This document shows, piece by piece, positions 1 through 8,207 of a DNA stretch of 64,000 nt. The DNA comes from Oleiharenicola sp. (GTDB taxonomy: Bacteria > Verrucomicrobiota > Verrucomicrobiia > Opitutales > Opitutaceae). The position numbers and the translations under genes were made by a program. Where the stretch lies: the NCBI GenBank assembly GCA_025363455.1, contig JANYDW010000016.1, positions 87,232-151,231 of the forward strand. The letters run 5' to 3'. The stretch's first letter is position 1, and each line of letters begins with the position of its first letter. The notes beneath the pieces were generated by a model, which searched no databases, was not told the origin of the DNA, and saw only the letters and a program-made list of their open reading frames with translations.

Positions 1-899
1 TGTCCGCCAGCATCACTTTCAGACAGGAATACCGTTGGCTTTATCCGGCTTACCTCACGTTTCTTATTTTGCTTGGCTTCGGTACCGATGATTTCGAACA
101 AACCATTAAGCACCCAATTGCCCGAATTCCTTTGGTGGGTTTCATTATTTTGGCTATTATCTCAGAATTTGGCATTCGAGAACACAGGGCGAACTACTAT
201 GCCAGAAGCGCGTACCACCTGGCGGAAAATCTATACGCGTTGATCCAAAAAACGCCCGCATTGAAGACTAGTAGGGAAATAGTGATTGGGGGCGACGAGC
301 TCTCAATTTCAAATTGGGTTTTCATGGGAGGTGCCTTTGCAAGCTTTTATAAACTTCCGCCTTTAGCATTCTCCCCTTCCGCGCCCGGCAAGGCCACCGA
401 GCCGGTGAGGTTGCCATCAGTCGTGTATCATCAAAGTAACGGGACTTTCTCCTTATCCGAACCCGCAGACAAAAACCAGGTCAGCAGTCTGGGCACAGCA
501 ATGACTGTCAATTTCCCGACCTACCAACTGTCTACGCCAAACGGCAAACCCTCCTTCGCCTTCAGGCAGTTTGAAACCCAGGGCTGGATGCTTACTTCAC
601 CCGTTGGATTAGTGGTTCACGCGCCAGGTTCGGTCAAGAATCTGGCAATCACTTTCACGCACAGCTCAGCGAATGGAGATGGATTGGATTTGGCTATCAC
701 TGCCCAATTCCTAAATCAACAATCGTTCGAACTTCTCTCAGTAAGAGTGCCGGCGCTGAAGAATGAGGGACGGCCTGAATGGCAATCCTATCAGATCAAG
801 TTGCCTGAAGATTGTAACAGTATAAGACTTTCCCTGGAATCTAGGTCCGGCGATCAAACCTCTGATTGGCTTTTTATTAGAGATTTTTCCTTCAACTAA
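1..899 (+). CDS. C-terminal part of a polytopic membrane protein with a soluble beta-rich tail (5' truncated)
   Basis: The reading frame is open from the left edge (first full codon at position 3), so the gene begins outside the window. The visible part starts with hydrophobic segments rich in Leu, Ile and Phe over roughly the first 60 codons. It then becomes a soluble domain of about 230 residues with alternating polar and hydrophobic strands, ending in SDWLFIRDFSFN. That ending resembles the D-W-x-x-[IV] tails of the PMT/ArnT-like proteins at 31494, 42236 and 49028, which also have a transmembrane block followed by an extracytoplasmic beta domain. A membrane glycosyltransferase is therefore plausible, but the catalytic end is not visible. 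Base composition is clearly lower in GC than the genes after 13 kb. Confidence 0.6.
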   Translation, partial: SASITFRQEYRWLYPAYLTFLILLGFGTDDFEQTIKHPIARIPLVGFIILAIISEFGIREHRANYYARSAYHLAENLYALIQKTPALKTSREIVIGGDELSISNWVFMGGAFASFYKLPPLAFSPSAPGKATEPVRLPSVVYHQSNGTFSLSEPADKNQVSSLGTAMTVNFPTYQLSTPNGKPSFAFRQFETQGWMLTSPVGLVVHAPGSVKNLAITFTHSSANGDGLDLAITAQFLNQQSFELLSVRVPALKNEGRPEWQSYQIKLPEDCNSIRLSLESRSGDQTSDWLFIRDFSFN

Positions 900-980
900 C
901 CCCCAACGATTGTGCTAAATAAATTGCCAAACTTGGGGTATGGCAAATGATCCGTTTTATTTAGTACTGAATATCGCCCC

Positions 981-1784
981 ATGACGGACTTAAACTCCTG
1001 CCTCATAGCTAAGCGAAATGAATGCGCCACCCGTTTGCTGGCTCTCTACAAGCAAGCTAACGCCGGGCACATCGGCTCCTCACTTAGCTGCCTGGAAATC
1101 CTCGTCGACCTTTGCTTTCAACGCCTAGGCAAAGATGACATGCTAATTTTATCCAAGGGGCACGCCGCCGGAGCACTTTACACCACTCTCGATCTATCCG
1201 GTCGCCTGCTCGATGCGAAGCTCGATACATTCTATAAGGACGGCACGCTGCTAGCCGCTCATCCACCCTGCTCGGGCGAGATCAAGGCCATTCCATTCGG
1301 CACGGGCAGCCTTGGCCATGGCTTGAGCTTGGCTTGCGGCCTCGCCTTCTCGCAGCGCTTCACTGGCAGAAACTTCCATGTCTATGCGATTCTCTCGGAC
1401 GGAGATTGCAATGAGGGCTCCACTTGGGAGGCCGTACTTTTCGCCGCCCACCAAAAGCTCATGAACCTGACCGTCATTGTTGACCTCAATGGCATCCAGG
1501 GCATCGGTTACACCAAGGATGTGCTCCAGCTTGAACCAATTACAGATAAGTGGCGCGCCTTCGGCTTCGCCGTGGCCGTGGCCGAGAACGGCAACGATTT
1601 CGCCAGCCTGGCATTGGCCCACGACCAACTTCGCGACAGCGCGGGACCCCGTTGCATCATCGCGCGTACCGTAAAGGGAAATGGCGTTTCTTTCATGCAG
1701 GACAAAGTTGCGTGGCATTATCTTCCTATGAAGGATGAGCAATACACCCAGGCCTTGCATGAAAACAGCGCTAGCTGCTCGTAG
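981..1784 (+). CDS. Transketolase, N-terminal (ThDP-binding) subunit
   Basis: This is a 267-residue protein matching the N-terminal half of split transketolases. Visible motifs are KQANAGHIGSSLSC near residue 25, LSKGHAAGALY near 60, GTGSLGHGLSLACGLA near 110, and the thiamine diphosphate motif SDGDCNEG with a downstream Asn (VIVDLN) about 28 residues later. The ATG at 981 is followed 6 bp after its stop by the partner subunit, so the two form a translationally linked pair. Known family role: transfer of a two-carbon ketol unit between sugar phosphates. In a polysaccharide locus a split transketolase probably feeds an unusual sugar rather than central metabolism, which is inference. Confidence 0.88.
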   Translation: MTDLNSCLIAKRNECATRLLALYKQANAGHIGSSLSCLEILVDLCFQRLGKDDMLILSKGHAAGALYTTLDLSGRLLDAKLDTFYKDGTLLAAHPPCSGEIKAIPFGTGSLGHGLSLACGLAFSQRFTGRNFHVYAILSDGDCNEGSTWEAVLFAAHQKLMNLTVIVDLNGIQGIGYTKDVLQLEPITDKWRAFGFAVAVAENGNDFASLALAHDQLRDSAGPRCIIARTVKGNGVSFMQDKVAWHYLPMKDEQYTQALHENSASCS

Positions 1785-1790
1785 GCTGCC

Positions 1791-2705
1791 ATGCGTAAGG
1801 AATTCTCTCAATGGACCGAACAGTTTGGCCGGCGCGAGCCACGATTAATATTTCTGACTGGTGATCTTGGCTTTGGCGCTTTGGAAAATGTACAGGCCGC
1901 GCTTGGTCCTCGCTTCGTAAACATGGGCGTTTGCGAGCAAAATATGGTTTCCGTCGGTGCAGGTCTAGCCCAGCAGGGCTTACTCCCAGTTTGCTATAGT
2001 ATTGCGCCCTTTGCGGTGTTTCGCCCTTACGAGCAGATTCGCCTGGATATTGCCATCCACAAGTTGCCAGTGAAGATCATCGGCAATGGCGGCGGCTACG
2101 GCTACGGTATCATGGGGGCGACGCATCACGCTTTGGAGGACCTTGCCGTGCTTTCATGTCTACCAAATTTCAACTGTGTAGTACCATTATGTAATTCCGA
2201 CGTGACCGGTGCCTGCGAATTCCTTTTCCAGCACATGGGGCCCGGCTATTTACGTCTTGGCTACGGTCTCTGGCCGGAGACTGTAGGATTACTTCCTCCT
2301 TTCGATCCAGTGCGCCAGCTTGTGGCCTGTCGGCTGGGTCCACCGAGGGTAACCGTGGCCGGTATCGGTCCCGTATTGCTTAGTACCTTGCCATGGACGG
2401 CGGAGAACGGACAAGTTGACGTATTTGCCATTTCACAGCTTCCTTTGCCGGCACTCACTCCCGCCTTAATCGAAAGTGTGGTCGCATCGAAGCAGTTGAT
2501 CGTAGTCGAAGAACATGCGGCCCGCGGAGGTCTCGGAGAATTTCTGGCCGCAGCTTTAGCTCGGGAAGGAGTTTCCTTTCGCCTTCACCACAAGCATGCT
2601 GCCGGTTATCCCAATGGCCGCTATGGCAGCCAAGCCTATCATCAGCAGCAATCAGGCCTAGACGCCATGTCGCTCCAAGCCAATGTGTCACGGCTTGTTT
2701 CTTGA
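1791..2705 (+). CDS. Transketolase, C-terminal (pyrimidine-binding) subunit
   Basis: This 304-residue partner of the preceding gene carries the ThDP pyrimidine-binding half. GVCEQNMVSVGAGLA near residue 45 holds the conserved catalytic Glu, and GATHHALEDLAVL near 108 is the typical TH-x-x-x-E-D segment. The C-terminal domain follows, with KQLIVVEEHAARGGLGE near 230. The start ATG lies 6 bp after the stop of the N-terminal subunit. Its stop overlaps a possible TTG start of the next gene at 2702. The two subunits should form a heterotetrameric transketolase in the cytoplasm. Confidence 0.87.
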   Translation: MRKEFSQWTEQFGRREPRLIFLTGDLGFGALENVQAALGPRFVNMGVCEQNMVSVGAGLAQQGLLPVCYSIAPFAVFRPYEQIRLDIAIHKLPVKIIGNGGGYGYGIMGATHHALEDLAVLSCLPNFNCVVPLCNSDVTGACEFLFQHMGPGYLRLGYGLWPETVGLLPPFDPVRQLVACRLGPPRVTVAGIGPVLLSTLPWTAENGQVDVFAISQLPLPALTPALIESVVASKQLIVVEEHAARGGLGEFLAAALAREGVSFRLHHKHAAGYPNGRYGSQAYHQQQSGLDAMSLQANVSRLVS

Positions 2706-2719
2706 TTTGCCCTAATAAT

Positions 2720-4777
2720 ATGCTCGATGCGCCTCAAACCCCGACAATAGACTTATGGACTGACAATTGGTCGGATGCTGAACGGGAAGATGCACGGCGA
2801 CTGCAGGGTCCAATCTGGGTTGTAGGTGCTTCGGGTTTCATCGGGGCCAAGGTGTTTTTTTCTCTTTCCCGGCTGCGTCCGGATGTGTTTGCCGTCTCTC
2901 GGCAGGTGGAAGCTAGCTGGCGCCTATTGCATTGCCCTTACCCCAATCGGATTGCCTTGGATATCACTGAGCCCCGCGAAGTGATCGCGACCGTCAAAAA
3001 GCATCGGCCACGAACTGTTTTTAACCTCTCGGCATATGGCGCGTACGAGCGACAAAATGCCCCCGAACGTATTCATGAGGTTAATTATACCGGAACGCTG
3101 AACCTGATCCAGTCGCTCCTTGAGACTGGTTGTGATGCTTTCGTACAAGCAGGTACCTCTTCAGAATATGGACTCAACTGCGCCGGACCGACCGAGTCCG
3201 CTGTGCTCGAACCGAACAGTGATTATGCCGTATCAAAAGTGGCTTCGGCCTACTTACTGGGCTACTATGGCAGGCTGAAGGGATTCCCCTGTACTCACCT
3301 CAGGATTTACTCCGTTTATGGTCCGTGGGAAGAGCGCGATCGTCTTGTTCCGACTCTGATCCGACTTGGACTCCAAGGTCAATACCCACCACTGGTCAAC
3401 CCAGCTATCTCGCGGGACTTTTTATATGTAGATGATTGCACCCGGGCATTCGTCAGGGCAGCTCTGACGACCTGCCGTTCGCACCCGGGCCAAGCCTACA
3501 ACATCGCCACCGGAATCAAAACCTCTCTGGCCGAGATTGCCCAGTTGGCTAAAAAAACCTTCCAGATTCCGGTCGAGCCGGTTTTCGGCTCCATGCCCAA
3601 TCGCAAGTGGGATCTCTCCAACTGGTACGGTGATCCGGCGTTGGCCAAAACCCAACTTGGCTGGGCTTCGCGTACTCCATTGGAGGCAGGCTTGGTGCTT
3701 TCCTCGACATGGGAAAAATCGGCTGCCCCTCATGTCAGGTTTGGAATGGTCGCTAGCAAGGTGGAAAAACTGTCGGCCGTCATCGCCTGTTACCGTGACC
3801 ACCAAGCTATCCCGGTCATGCATGAGCGCCTGACCAAAGTGTTTAGCACCCTCGGGGTGAACTATGAAATCATCTTCGTCAATGATCGCAGCCCGACTCA
3901 AGACGAGACGATCATCCAGCGCCTCTGTGAGCAGGATCCTCATGTGGTCGGCATTTCCCATTCACGAAACTTTGGCTCCCAAAGCGCTTTTTTGAGTGGC
4001 ATGGAAATAGCCACTGGCGATGCCGTCGTACTACTGGATGGCGACCTGCAGGACACTCCTGAAACGATCGAAGGTTTCTATCGAGAATGGAAGAAAGGCT
4101 ACGATGTAGTCTTTGGAATCCGGGTAAAGCGCCAGGCCACCTGGCATATGCAGATTCTTTATAAAACATTCTACCGGGTACTACGCCATCTATCGGATGT
4201 GGAAATGCCGGTGGACGCCGGTGATTTCTCGCTGATTGATCGCAAAGCCGTTGACCACTTACTCAAATTTCCGGAGCGGGATGTTTTTGTCCGTGGTTTA
4301 CGAGCTTGGATCGGCTTCAAACAAACCGGCGTACCATATGTTCGACCCGAGCGGATGTTTGGACGAACCACCAACAATTTCCTCAAGAATATCTGGTGGG
4401 CAAAGAAGGCGATATTCTCCTTCAGCCTCAAACCACTGTACTATATCCAAGGATTGGGATTCGTAATATTTGCGGCCAGCATGGCGCTGTCCCTCTTCTA
4501 TCTCGGCAATTACCTATTGCATCCTCCAACGGGAGCCAGGGGAATCACCACCATCATTCTTCTTGTACTGGCCCTGGGAGGTATTCAGCTCTTCTCCCTC
4601 AGTATTCTCGGCGACTATCTGGGCAAGGTACTTGAGGAGACCAAGGGCCGCCCGCGATATATCCGCGCCCGAATATTCAAGGGTGGTGATACTTTTGCCA
4701 ACGAACAAGACATTCAACATCTCCTAAAAAGTCGCCGAGACACGGTGGTAAGTCGCTGCCATGGCCAGCATAATTGA
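2720..4777 (+). CDS. Fusion: NAD-dependent epimerase/dehydratase + GtrB/DPM1-like GT2 glycosyltransferase
   Basis: A single ORF of about 685 residues encodes two enzymes. Residues 1-330 are an extended SDR epimerase: VVGASGFIGAKVFF (GxxGxxG), a Ser region near EYG, and SDYAVSKVASAY (YxxxK). From about residue 348 a GT2 domain begins (LSAVIACYRDHQAIPVMHER), with VNDRSP, LLDGDLQDTPETIEGF and VDAGDFSLIDR motifs typical of GtrB/ArnC/DPM1 enzymes. Two C-terminal membrane segments follow near residues 572-600 and 610-640, ending in the family tail GDYLGKVLEETKGRPRY. Such GT2s transfer a sugar onto polyprenyl phosphate at the inner membrane. The fused epimerase may make the donor sugar. A TTG at 2702, overlapping the upstream stop, is an alternative start. 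The methyltransferase start overlaps the 3' end. Confidence 0.87.
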   Translation: MLDAPQTPTIDLWTDNWSDAEREDARRLQGPIWVVGASGFIGAKVFFSLSRLRPDVFAVSRQVEASWRLLHCPYPNRIALDITEPREVIATVKKHRPRTVFNLSAYGAYERQNAPERIHEVNYTGTLNLIQSLLETGCDAFVQAGTSSEYGLNCAGPTESAVLEPNSDYAVSKVASAYLLGYYGRLKGFPCTHLRIYSVYGPWEERDRLVPTLIRLGLQGQYPPLVNPAISRDFLYVDDCTRAFVRAALTTCRSHPGQAYNIATGIKTSLAEIAQLAKKTFQIPVEPVFGSMPNRKWDLSNWYGDPALAKTQLGWASRTPLEAGLVLSSTWEKSAAPHVRFGMVASKVEKLSAVIACYRDHQAIPVMHERLTKVFSTLGVNYEIIFVNDRSPTQDETIIQRLCEQDPHVVGISHSRNFGSQSAFLSGMEIATGDAVVLLDGDLQDTPETIEGFYREWKKGYDVVFGIRVKRQATWHMQILYKTFYRVLRHLSDVEMPVDAGDFSLIDRKAVDHLLKFPERDVFVRGLRAWIGFKQTGVPYVRPERMFGRTTNNFLKNIWWAKKAIFSFSLKPLYYIQGLGFVIFAASMALSLFYLGNYLLHPPTGARGITTIILLVLALGGIQLFSLSILGDYLGKVLEETKGRPRYIRARIFKGGDTFANEQDIQHLLKSRRDTVVSRCHGQHN

Positions 4778-5489
4778 CGAACGTGGTTTCAATCAAGGCT
4801 TCAAGCTGACGCAGGCCCAGCTTGTCCGTCTTCGCCGCCGAGCAGAGTCTATCGTGGCCGAAATGAACCTTCCCGCTGACGGAGAAGCGCGGCGTCAAAT
4901 CCATATTCTTGAACTGGGCTGTGGTACCGGAGAGCTTGCCTATGAGCTAGCGAAACTCACCGGCGCACGCGTCACTGGCGTCGATCTCTCGCCCCAATTT
5001 ATTGATCAGGCTGCCGCCAAACACTCTTTCCCTGGCCTTCGCTTTATTGTCTCTGACCTGAGCAAGGAAGCCCCAGCTTCCGCTCAAGAGAAATACGATT
5101 ATATCGTAGGCAATGGCATTCTCCATCACCTTTACCATCATTTGGATGGTTTTCTGCCGGCCTTGGCGCGCTGGCTTGTGCCGGGTGGCCGTCTTATTTT
5201 TTGGGAGCCAAACCTGCATAATCCCTATATCTTCCTGATATTCTCATTCCCATTATTCCGCCGACTGGCACGCCTAGAACCAGATGAAATGGCTTTCTCC
5301 CGCACATTTATCTGCCAGAAATTAGTTACTGCGGGGTTTTACGATATAGAAGTGGATACCCGAGATTTTCTTCTGCCCAACACCCCTGATTTTCTAATCG
5401 AAACCACTATTGCGTCAGGCCGGGTGGCAGAGAAAATTCCCTTTCTTCGAAGCTGGGCTCAATCTGTCTTCTTACGAGCAAAGCATTAA
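4761..5489 (+). CDS. Class I SAM-dependent methyltransferase
   Basis: This 242-residue protein has the Rossmann SAM-binding motif HILELGCGTGELAYELA near residue 50, VTGVDLSPQFI near 75, and YIVGNGILHHLYHH near 115 followed by LVPGGRLIFWEPN, the standard order for class I methyltransferases. The ATG at 4761 overlaps the end of the upstream fusion gene by 17 bp, indicating translational coupling in the same transcript as the transketolase and epimerase-GT2 genes. The substrate, probably a sugar or sugar-linked lipid, cannot be read from the sequence. It is the last gene before the insertion-sequence cluster. Confidence 0.82.
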   Translation: MASIIDERGFNQGFKLTQAQLVRLRRRAESIVAEMNLPADGEARRQIHILELGCGTGELAYELAKLTGARVTGVDLSPQFIDQAAAKHSFPGLRFIVSDLSKEAPASAQEKYDYIVGNGILHHLYHHLDGFLPALARWLVPGGRLIFWEPNLHNPYIFLIFSFPLFRRLARLEPDEMAFSRTFICQKLVTAGFYDIEVDTRDFLLPNTPDFLIETTIASGRVAEKIPFLRSWAQSVFLRAKH

Positions 5490-5561
5490 GTCTTGTTTTC
5501 AGATTTTTCAAATCTCAGTCGCAATGAACTCATATGCACTCATTGATATTCCCGGGGACCA

Positions 5562-5592
5562 CGAAAGCCGTAAGCGTCGTCCCGGGTGCCTC
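5562..5592 (+). repeat. IS66 left end: target duplication (5562-5569) and left inverted repeat (5570-5592)
   Basis: The 8-bp direct repeat CGAAAGCC at 5562-5569 recurs exactly at 8024-8031. The 23-bp inverted repeat at 5570-5592 starts GTAAGCGT and ends CGGGTGCCTC. It matches the inverted complement of 8001-8023 at 20 of 23 positions. IS66-family elements are known to begin with GTAAGCG and to duplicate 8 bp, so both ends are fixed with confidence. Confidence 0.92.
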
Positions 5593-5621
5593 CAGTCGGT
5601 GGCACGGGATTTGAACGGCTC

Positions 5622-5673
5622 GTAACTACGAGAGCTACGACCGGGCTGGTTGTCGTAGTTACGAGAGCTGCGA
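5622..5673 (+). repeat. IS66 subterminal repeats, two direct copies at the left end
   Basis: A 19-bp motif occurs at 5622-5640 (GTAACTACGAGAGCTACGA) and 5655-5673 (GTAGTTACGAGAGCTGCGA), and inverted at 7982-8000. The three copies share the core ACGAGAGCT. They lie just inside the terminal repeats, where transposase-binding sites would be expected. The tnpC stop lies in the second copy. Confidence 0.7.
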
Positions 5674-7149
5674 AACACTGGCCGCTTTCCAGTGGGCCGG
5701 CAGCAGGGGGGTGAGGTCGTCCTTGGTGGTCATCGCCGGCAGGCGGGTGAGCACGTCCTTGAGGTAGGCGTGGGGGTCATGTCCGCAGCGCTGCGCCGAG
5801 ACGATGAGCGAGTAGATCACGGCGGGGCGGTCGCCGGCGTCGGGATGGCCGACGAAGAGCCAGTTCTTGGCGCCGAGCTTGCTCGGGCGGATGGCGTTCT
5901 CCACGGCGTTGGTGTCGAGCCGGGTCTGGCTGTGGCGCAGATGCGCGGTGAGCGGGGCCCAGTGGCCAAGCAGATACGCGCAGGCCTGACCGAGCCCGGT
6001 TCTGGGGAGGACGCGCTTTTGCAACGCGGTCACCAGCCAGCGCAAGCGGGCCAGCGGCCGGGCAAAATGTTCCTGGCGGAGCGCGGCGCGTTGTTCGCCG
6101 ACCTCCGCCTGGTCCCATTCCCGCTCGAGCTGGTAAAGCCGGCCGACCAGGCGCAGCACCCGCTCCGCGGTTTTCGGCCGCTCCGTGGCCGCCTCGAAGA
6201 AGCGGCGGCGGGCATGGGCCCAGCAGCCGGCCCACTCGACTAGCGGATGCGCGCGGGCATAGGCGGCATACGCCTCGTAACCGTCCGACTGGAGCACGCC
6301 GGCAAAATCGCCGAGCAACCGTTCGGCCTCGTCGTGCCGGCGGGACAATCGCCACTCGAAGACGACTCCGCCTCCGGGTCGCGAGAGCGCCCACAGCCAG
6401 CCGGTCGTGGTCCGGCCGTCTTTCAGGTCGGGGTCGTTGCAGCGGATCGGGGTCTCATCTACCTGCACGTAGCCGCCTTGGAGCAGGTCTTGTTTCATCC
6501 GCTTGACCAGCGGTTCGAGCAGCGCCGTGGCGGCCCCTACCCAGTCGCAGAGGTTCTGGCGGGAGATCGGCGCGCCCCAGCGCCCCAGCATCTTTTCCTG
6601 GCGGTAAAGGGGCAGATGATCGGCATACTTGGCCGTGAGCGCCCAGGCGATCAGGCCGGCCGAGGCGAAGCCGCCGGGCACCACGCGGGCCGGGGCCGGC
6701 GCGAGCAGCGGCGCCCGGTTGCGATCCAGCCGGTGCCGGTACTTGGGCCGCACGATCTCGCGCTTGAAGAGTTTCGGCGGCACCACATCCACTTCGAAGG
6801 TGCGCTCCTCGCCGATCTTTTCATAGAGCGTGGGATCGGCCTGCACGGCCGGCGGCTCAATCACGACAGTCTCCTGCACCGGCAGGTGCGCGAAGCTCTC
6901 GGCCGGCAGCGTGCGCTTCGGCGCCGGGCCGGTGGCACGCTCGTAGCTGACCGTCGCGACCGGTCGCTCGGCGGCGGTGGCGAACTGCTCGAGGGCGCCG
7001 AGTTGCAGCAGCAGTTGCGCGCGGTCGAGTTTCTCGCTCTGACCCGGCCCAAAGAGCTTTTGCTTGAGCCACTGAATCTGCCGGCGCAGCACCAGGTTCT
7101 CCTCCCGCAGGAGTTGCACTTCATCGGGACTGATCGCGCTCGTGCTCAT
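5659..7149 (-). CDS. tnpC: IS66 transposase TnpC
   Basis: The protein is about 496 residues, using the ATG at 7149 (MSTSAISPDEVQLLREEN). Further upstream the frame is only the shadow of tnpB and tnpA. The N-terminus is a leucine-zipper-like coiled coil (QLLREENLVLRRQIQWLKQK) typical of IS66 TnpC, followed by a KLFGPGQSEKLD segment. DDE acidic residues are visible in YVQVDETPIRC, VLQSDGYEAY and DTNAVENAIRP, the last followed by KLGAKNWLFVGH. TnpC is the catalytic transposase. The domain set looks intact, with no frameshift or internal stop. Confidence 0.92.
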   Translation of the reverse strand: MSTSAISPDEVQLLREENLVLRRQIQWLKQKLFGPGQSEKLDRAQLLLQLGALEQFATAAERPVATVSYERATGPAPKRTLPAESFAHLPVQETVVIEPPAVQADPTLYEKIGEERTFEVDVVPPKLFKREIVRPKYRHRLDRNRAPLLAPAPARVVPGGFASAGLIAWALTAKYADHLPLYRQEKMLGRWGAPISRQNLCDWVGAATALLEPLVKRMKQDLLQGGYVQVDETPIRCNDPDLKDGRTTTGWLWALSRPGGGVVFEWRLSRRHDEAERLLGDFAGVLQSDGYEAYAAYARAHPLVEWAGCWAHARRRFFEAATERPKTAERVLRLVGRLYQLEREWDQAEVGEQRAALRQEHFARPLARLRWLVTALQKRVLPRTGLGQACAYLLGHWAPLTAHLRHSQTRLDTNAVENAIRPSKLGAKNWLFVGHPDAGDRPAVIYSLIVSAQRCGHDPHAYLKDVLTRLPAMTTKDDLTPLLPAHWKAASVSQLS

Positions 7150-7208
7150 CGCGCGCACTCTGTCAGGGCGCAGCGCAGAGAGTTCCGTCGGAAGAAAACT
7201 ATTTTTCT

Positions 7209-7556
7209 TCAGCGCTCGTACCAAGCCTTGAGCGAACCGTGCTTGAGCTCGATGCCGCCGACGAGCAGGGCGAAGGCTTCGGGCACGAGCGCCAGCTTGG
7301 TTGTTTTCTCGCTCGGCTGCGGCCACGAGAAGCGGCCCTTTTCCAGCCGCTTGGCCAGCACCCACACCCCCGTGGTGTCCCAATACAGGAGCTTCAAGCG
7401 CGTGCGGTCCTTGTTGATGAAGCAGAACACCGCGCCTGACTTTGGATCCTCGCCAAGTTGGTCCTGCACGGCGGTCCACAGCCCGTTGAACTGCTTGCGC
7501 ATGTCCACCGGCTGCACGGCCACGTAGATCTTGATCGCTGCGGGGAAGGCCAGCAT
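7209..7556 (-). CDS. tnpB: IS66 accessory protein TnpB
   Basis: This 115-residue protein carries the family hallmark VAVQPVDMRKQFNGLWTAVQ, then GAVFCFINKDRTRLKLLYWD and GVWVLAKRLEKGRFSWP. This is the small IS66 Orf2 protein that is needed for transposition but whose activity is not well defined. It starts 3 bp downstream of the tnpA stop and is followed by tnpC after a 59-bp gap. The length is normal for the family and the frame is intact. Confidence 0.92.
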   Translation of the reverse strand: MLAFPAAIKIYVAVQPVDMRKQFNGLWTAVQDQLGEDPKSGAVFCFINKDRTRLKLLYWDTTGVWVLAKRLEKGRFSWPQPSEKTTKLALVPEAFALLVGGIELKHGSLKAWYER

Positions 7557-7559
7557 TGG

Positions 7560-7964
7560 CTATGCCCTCAAGGCCCGCAGCAGCGCGGCCAGTTCCACCG
7601 CACTCCCACCCCGCAGCACCGTGCCGTCGGGCAGGCGCACCTCCAGACCGGGGACAGCCAGCGCCGGCCGCGGTCCGGGCAGGCACGCCTCCACGAAACG
7701 CACGGCGGGAGCCTCCGCGCCCCGCCGCCGCTTCCGGCCCGCTGGCACTACCGGCAGCTTGCCCCGCTGCCGCTCGGCCTGCGCCCAGGTGCAAAACGTC
7801 GAGTACCGGAGCCCCTCCCGCTTCGCGAACGCCGTCTGCGTCAGCCCGCTTTGCCGATACTCGGCCAGCAACTCCGCTCGCCTCACCAATGATGTGTGCC
7901 GCCGCCCCAGCGTATCACGCTTCTCGCCCGTATCGATCAACTCCGTCGTCGTAATGGTGGCCAT
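7560..7964 (-). CDS. tnpA: IS66 accessory protein TnpA (HTH)
   Basis: This 134-residue protein has a helix-turn-helix segment (RRAELLAEYRQSGLTQTAFAKREGLRYSTF) given here only by position, roughly residues 28-60. A basic linker follows, then the IS66 TnpA C-terminal signature LEVRLPDGTVLRGG and LAALLRALRA. It is the first gene of the IS66 transcript, with its start just inside the right inverted repeat. It probably binds the element ends. The frame is intact. Confidence 0.86.
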   Translation of the reverse strand: MATITTTELIDTGEKRDTLGRRHTSLVRRAELLAEYRQSGLTQTAFAKREGLRYSTFCTWAQAERQRGKLPVVPAGRKRRRGAEAPAVRFVEACLPGPRPALAVPGLEVRLPDGTVLRGGSAVELAALLRALRA

Positions 7965-8000
7965 TACGACACCCTATCAGGTCGTAGCTCTCGTAACTAC

Positions 8001-8031
8001 GAGGCACCCGAGGCTACGCTTACCGAAAGCC
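8001..8031 (+). repeat. IS66 right inverted repeat (8001-8023) and target duplication (8024-8031)
   Basis: The right end finishes in CGCTTAC, the complement of the IS66 start GTAAGCG. It is followed at once by CGAAAGCC, the same 8 bp that precede the left end. This fixes the insertion site and shows that no rearrangement has separated the two ends since insertion. Confidence 0.92.
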
Positions 8032-8188
8032 AAGGCCGATCCAGCCTTGGGCTCCTATCTGGTCAGGATTGCCCAGCTCGACGGTTACTTGGCTCGCGCC
8101 GTCGACCCAGTGCCAGGCAACACCGTCATGTGGCGCGGCCTCTCTCTCCCTCGGCTATGCTCTTGGCCGTAAACTTATGGGTAATTGA
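8032..8188 (+). pseudogene. C-terminal remnant of an IS4-type transposase
   Basis: One frame reads KADPALGSYLVRIAQLDGY, then ARAVDPVPGNTVMWRGLS, which is the conserved C-terminal stretch of many IS4-group transposases (GGYLAR...PPG...MWRGL). A frame change after RGLS is needed to reach the natural end LGYALGRKLMGN and the TGA at 8186-8188. The N-terminal majority of the transposase is absent. The IS66 insertion abuts its left side, but the left flank of the IS66 does not continue the transposase, so the truncation is older. Confidence 0.65.
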
Positions 8189-8207
8189 AGCCCGAAGCTA
8201 CGCTTAC
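8188..8207 (+). repeat. Orphan IS66-type end fused to the IS630 remnant
   Basis: The stretch ending CGAAGCTACGCTTAC at 8207 closely matches the right end of the intact IS66 (CGAGGCTACGCTTAC at 8023). No matching left end or second 8-bp duplication was found. It joins directly to the truncated 3' part of the IS630 transposase gene. Confidence 0.5.

Larger units (their letters stand above)
5570..8023 (-). mobile_element. IS66-family insertion sequence, structurally complete (2454 bp)
   Basis: The element is bounded by 23-bp imperfect inverted repeats (20 of 23 matching) and an exact 8-bp target duplication. It carries the classic three-gene IS66 set tnpA-tnpB-tnpC on the minus strand. All three reading frames are open, so the element may still be active. 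Inside the ends are three copies of a 19-bp subterminal motif (core ACGAGAGCTRCGA) at 5622-5640, 5655-5673 and 7982-8000, the last inverted. It inserted into sequence that already included an IS4-type transposase remnant on its right side. Confidence 0.93.

Noticed and set aside
5501..5515. Hairpin AGATTT-TTC-AAATCT after the methyltransferase gene as a terminator
   Set aside because: The stem is only six A/T-rich pairs with no following U-tract, too weak to call.
6247..7527. Plus-strand frame of 426 codons across the IS66 element
   Set aside because: It is antisense to tnpC and tnpB, which carry clear family motifs.
5655..8000. The 19-bp motif pair 5655-5673 / 7982-8000 as the true ends of the IS66 element
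   Set aside because: No target duplication flanks them. The outer GTAAGCG repeats at 5570 and 8023 have an exact 8-bp duplication, so the inner motifs are subterminal sites.
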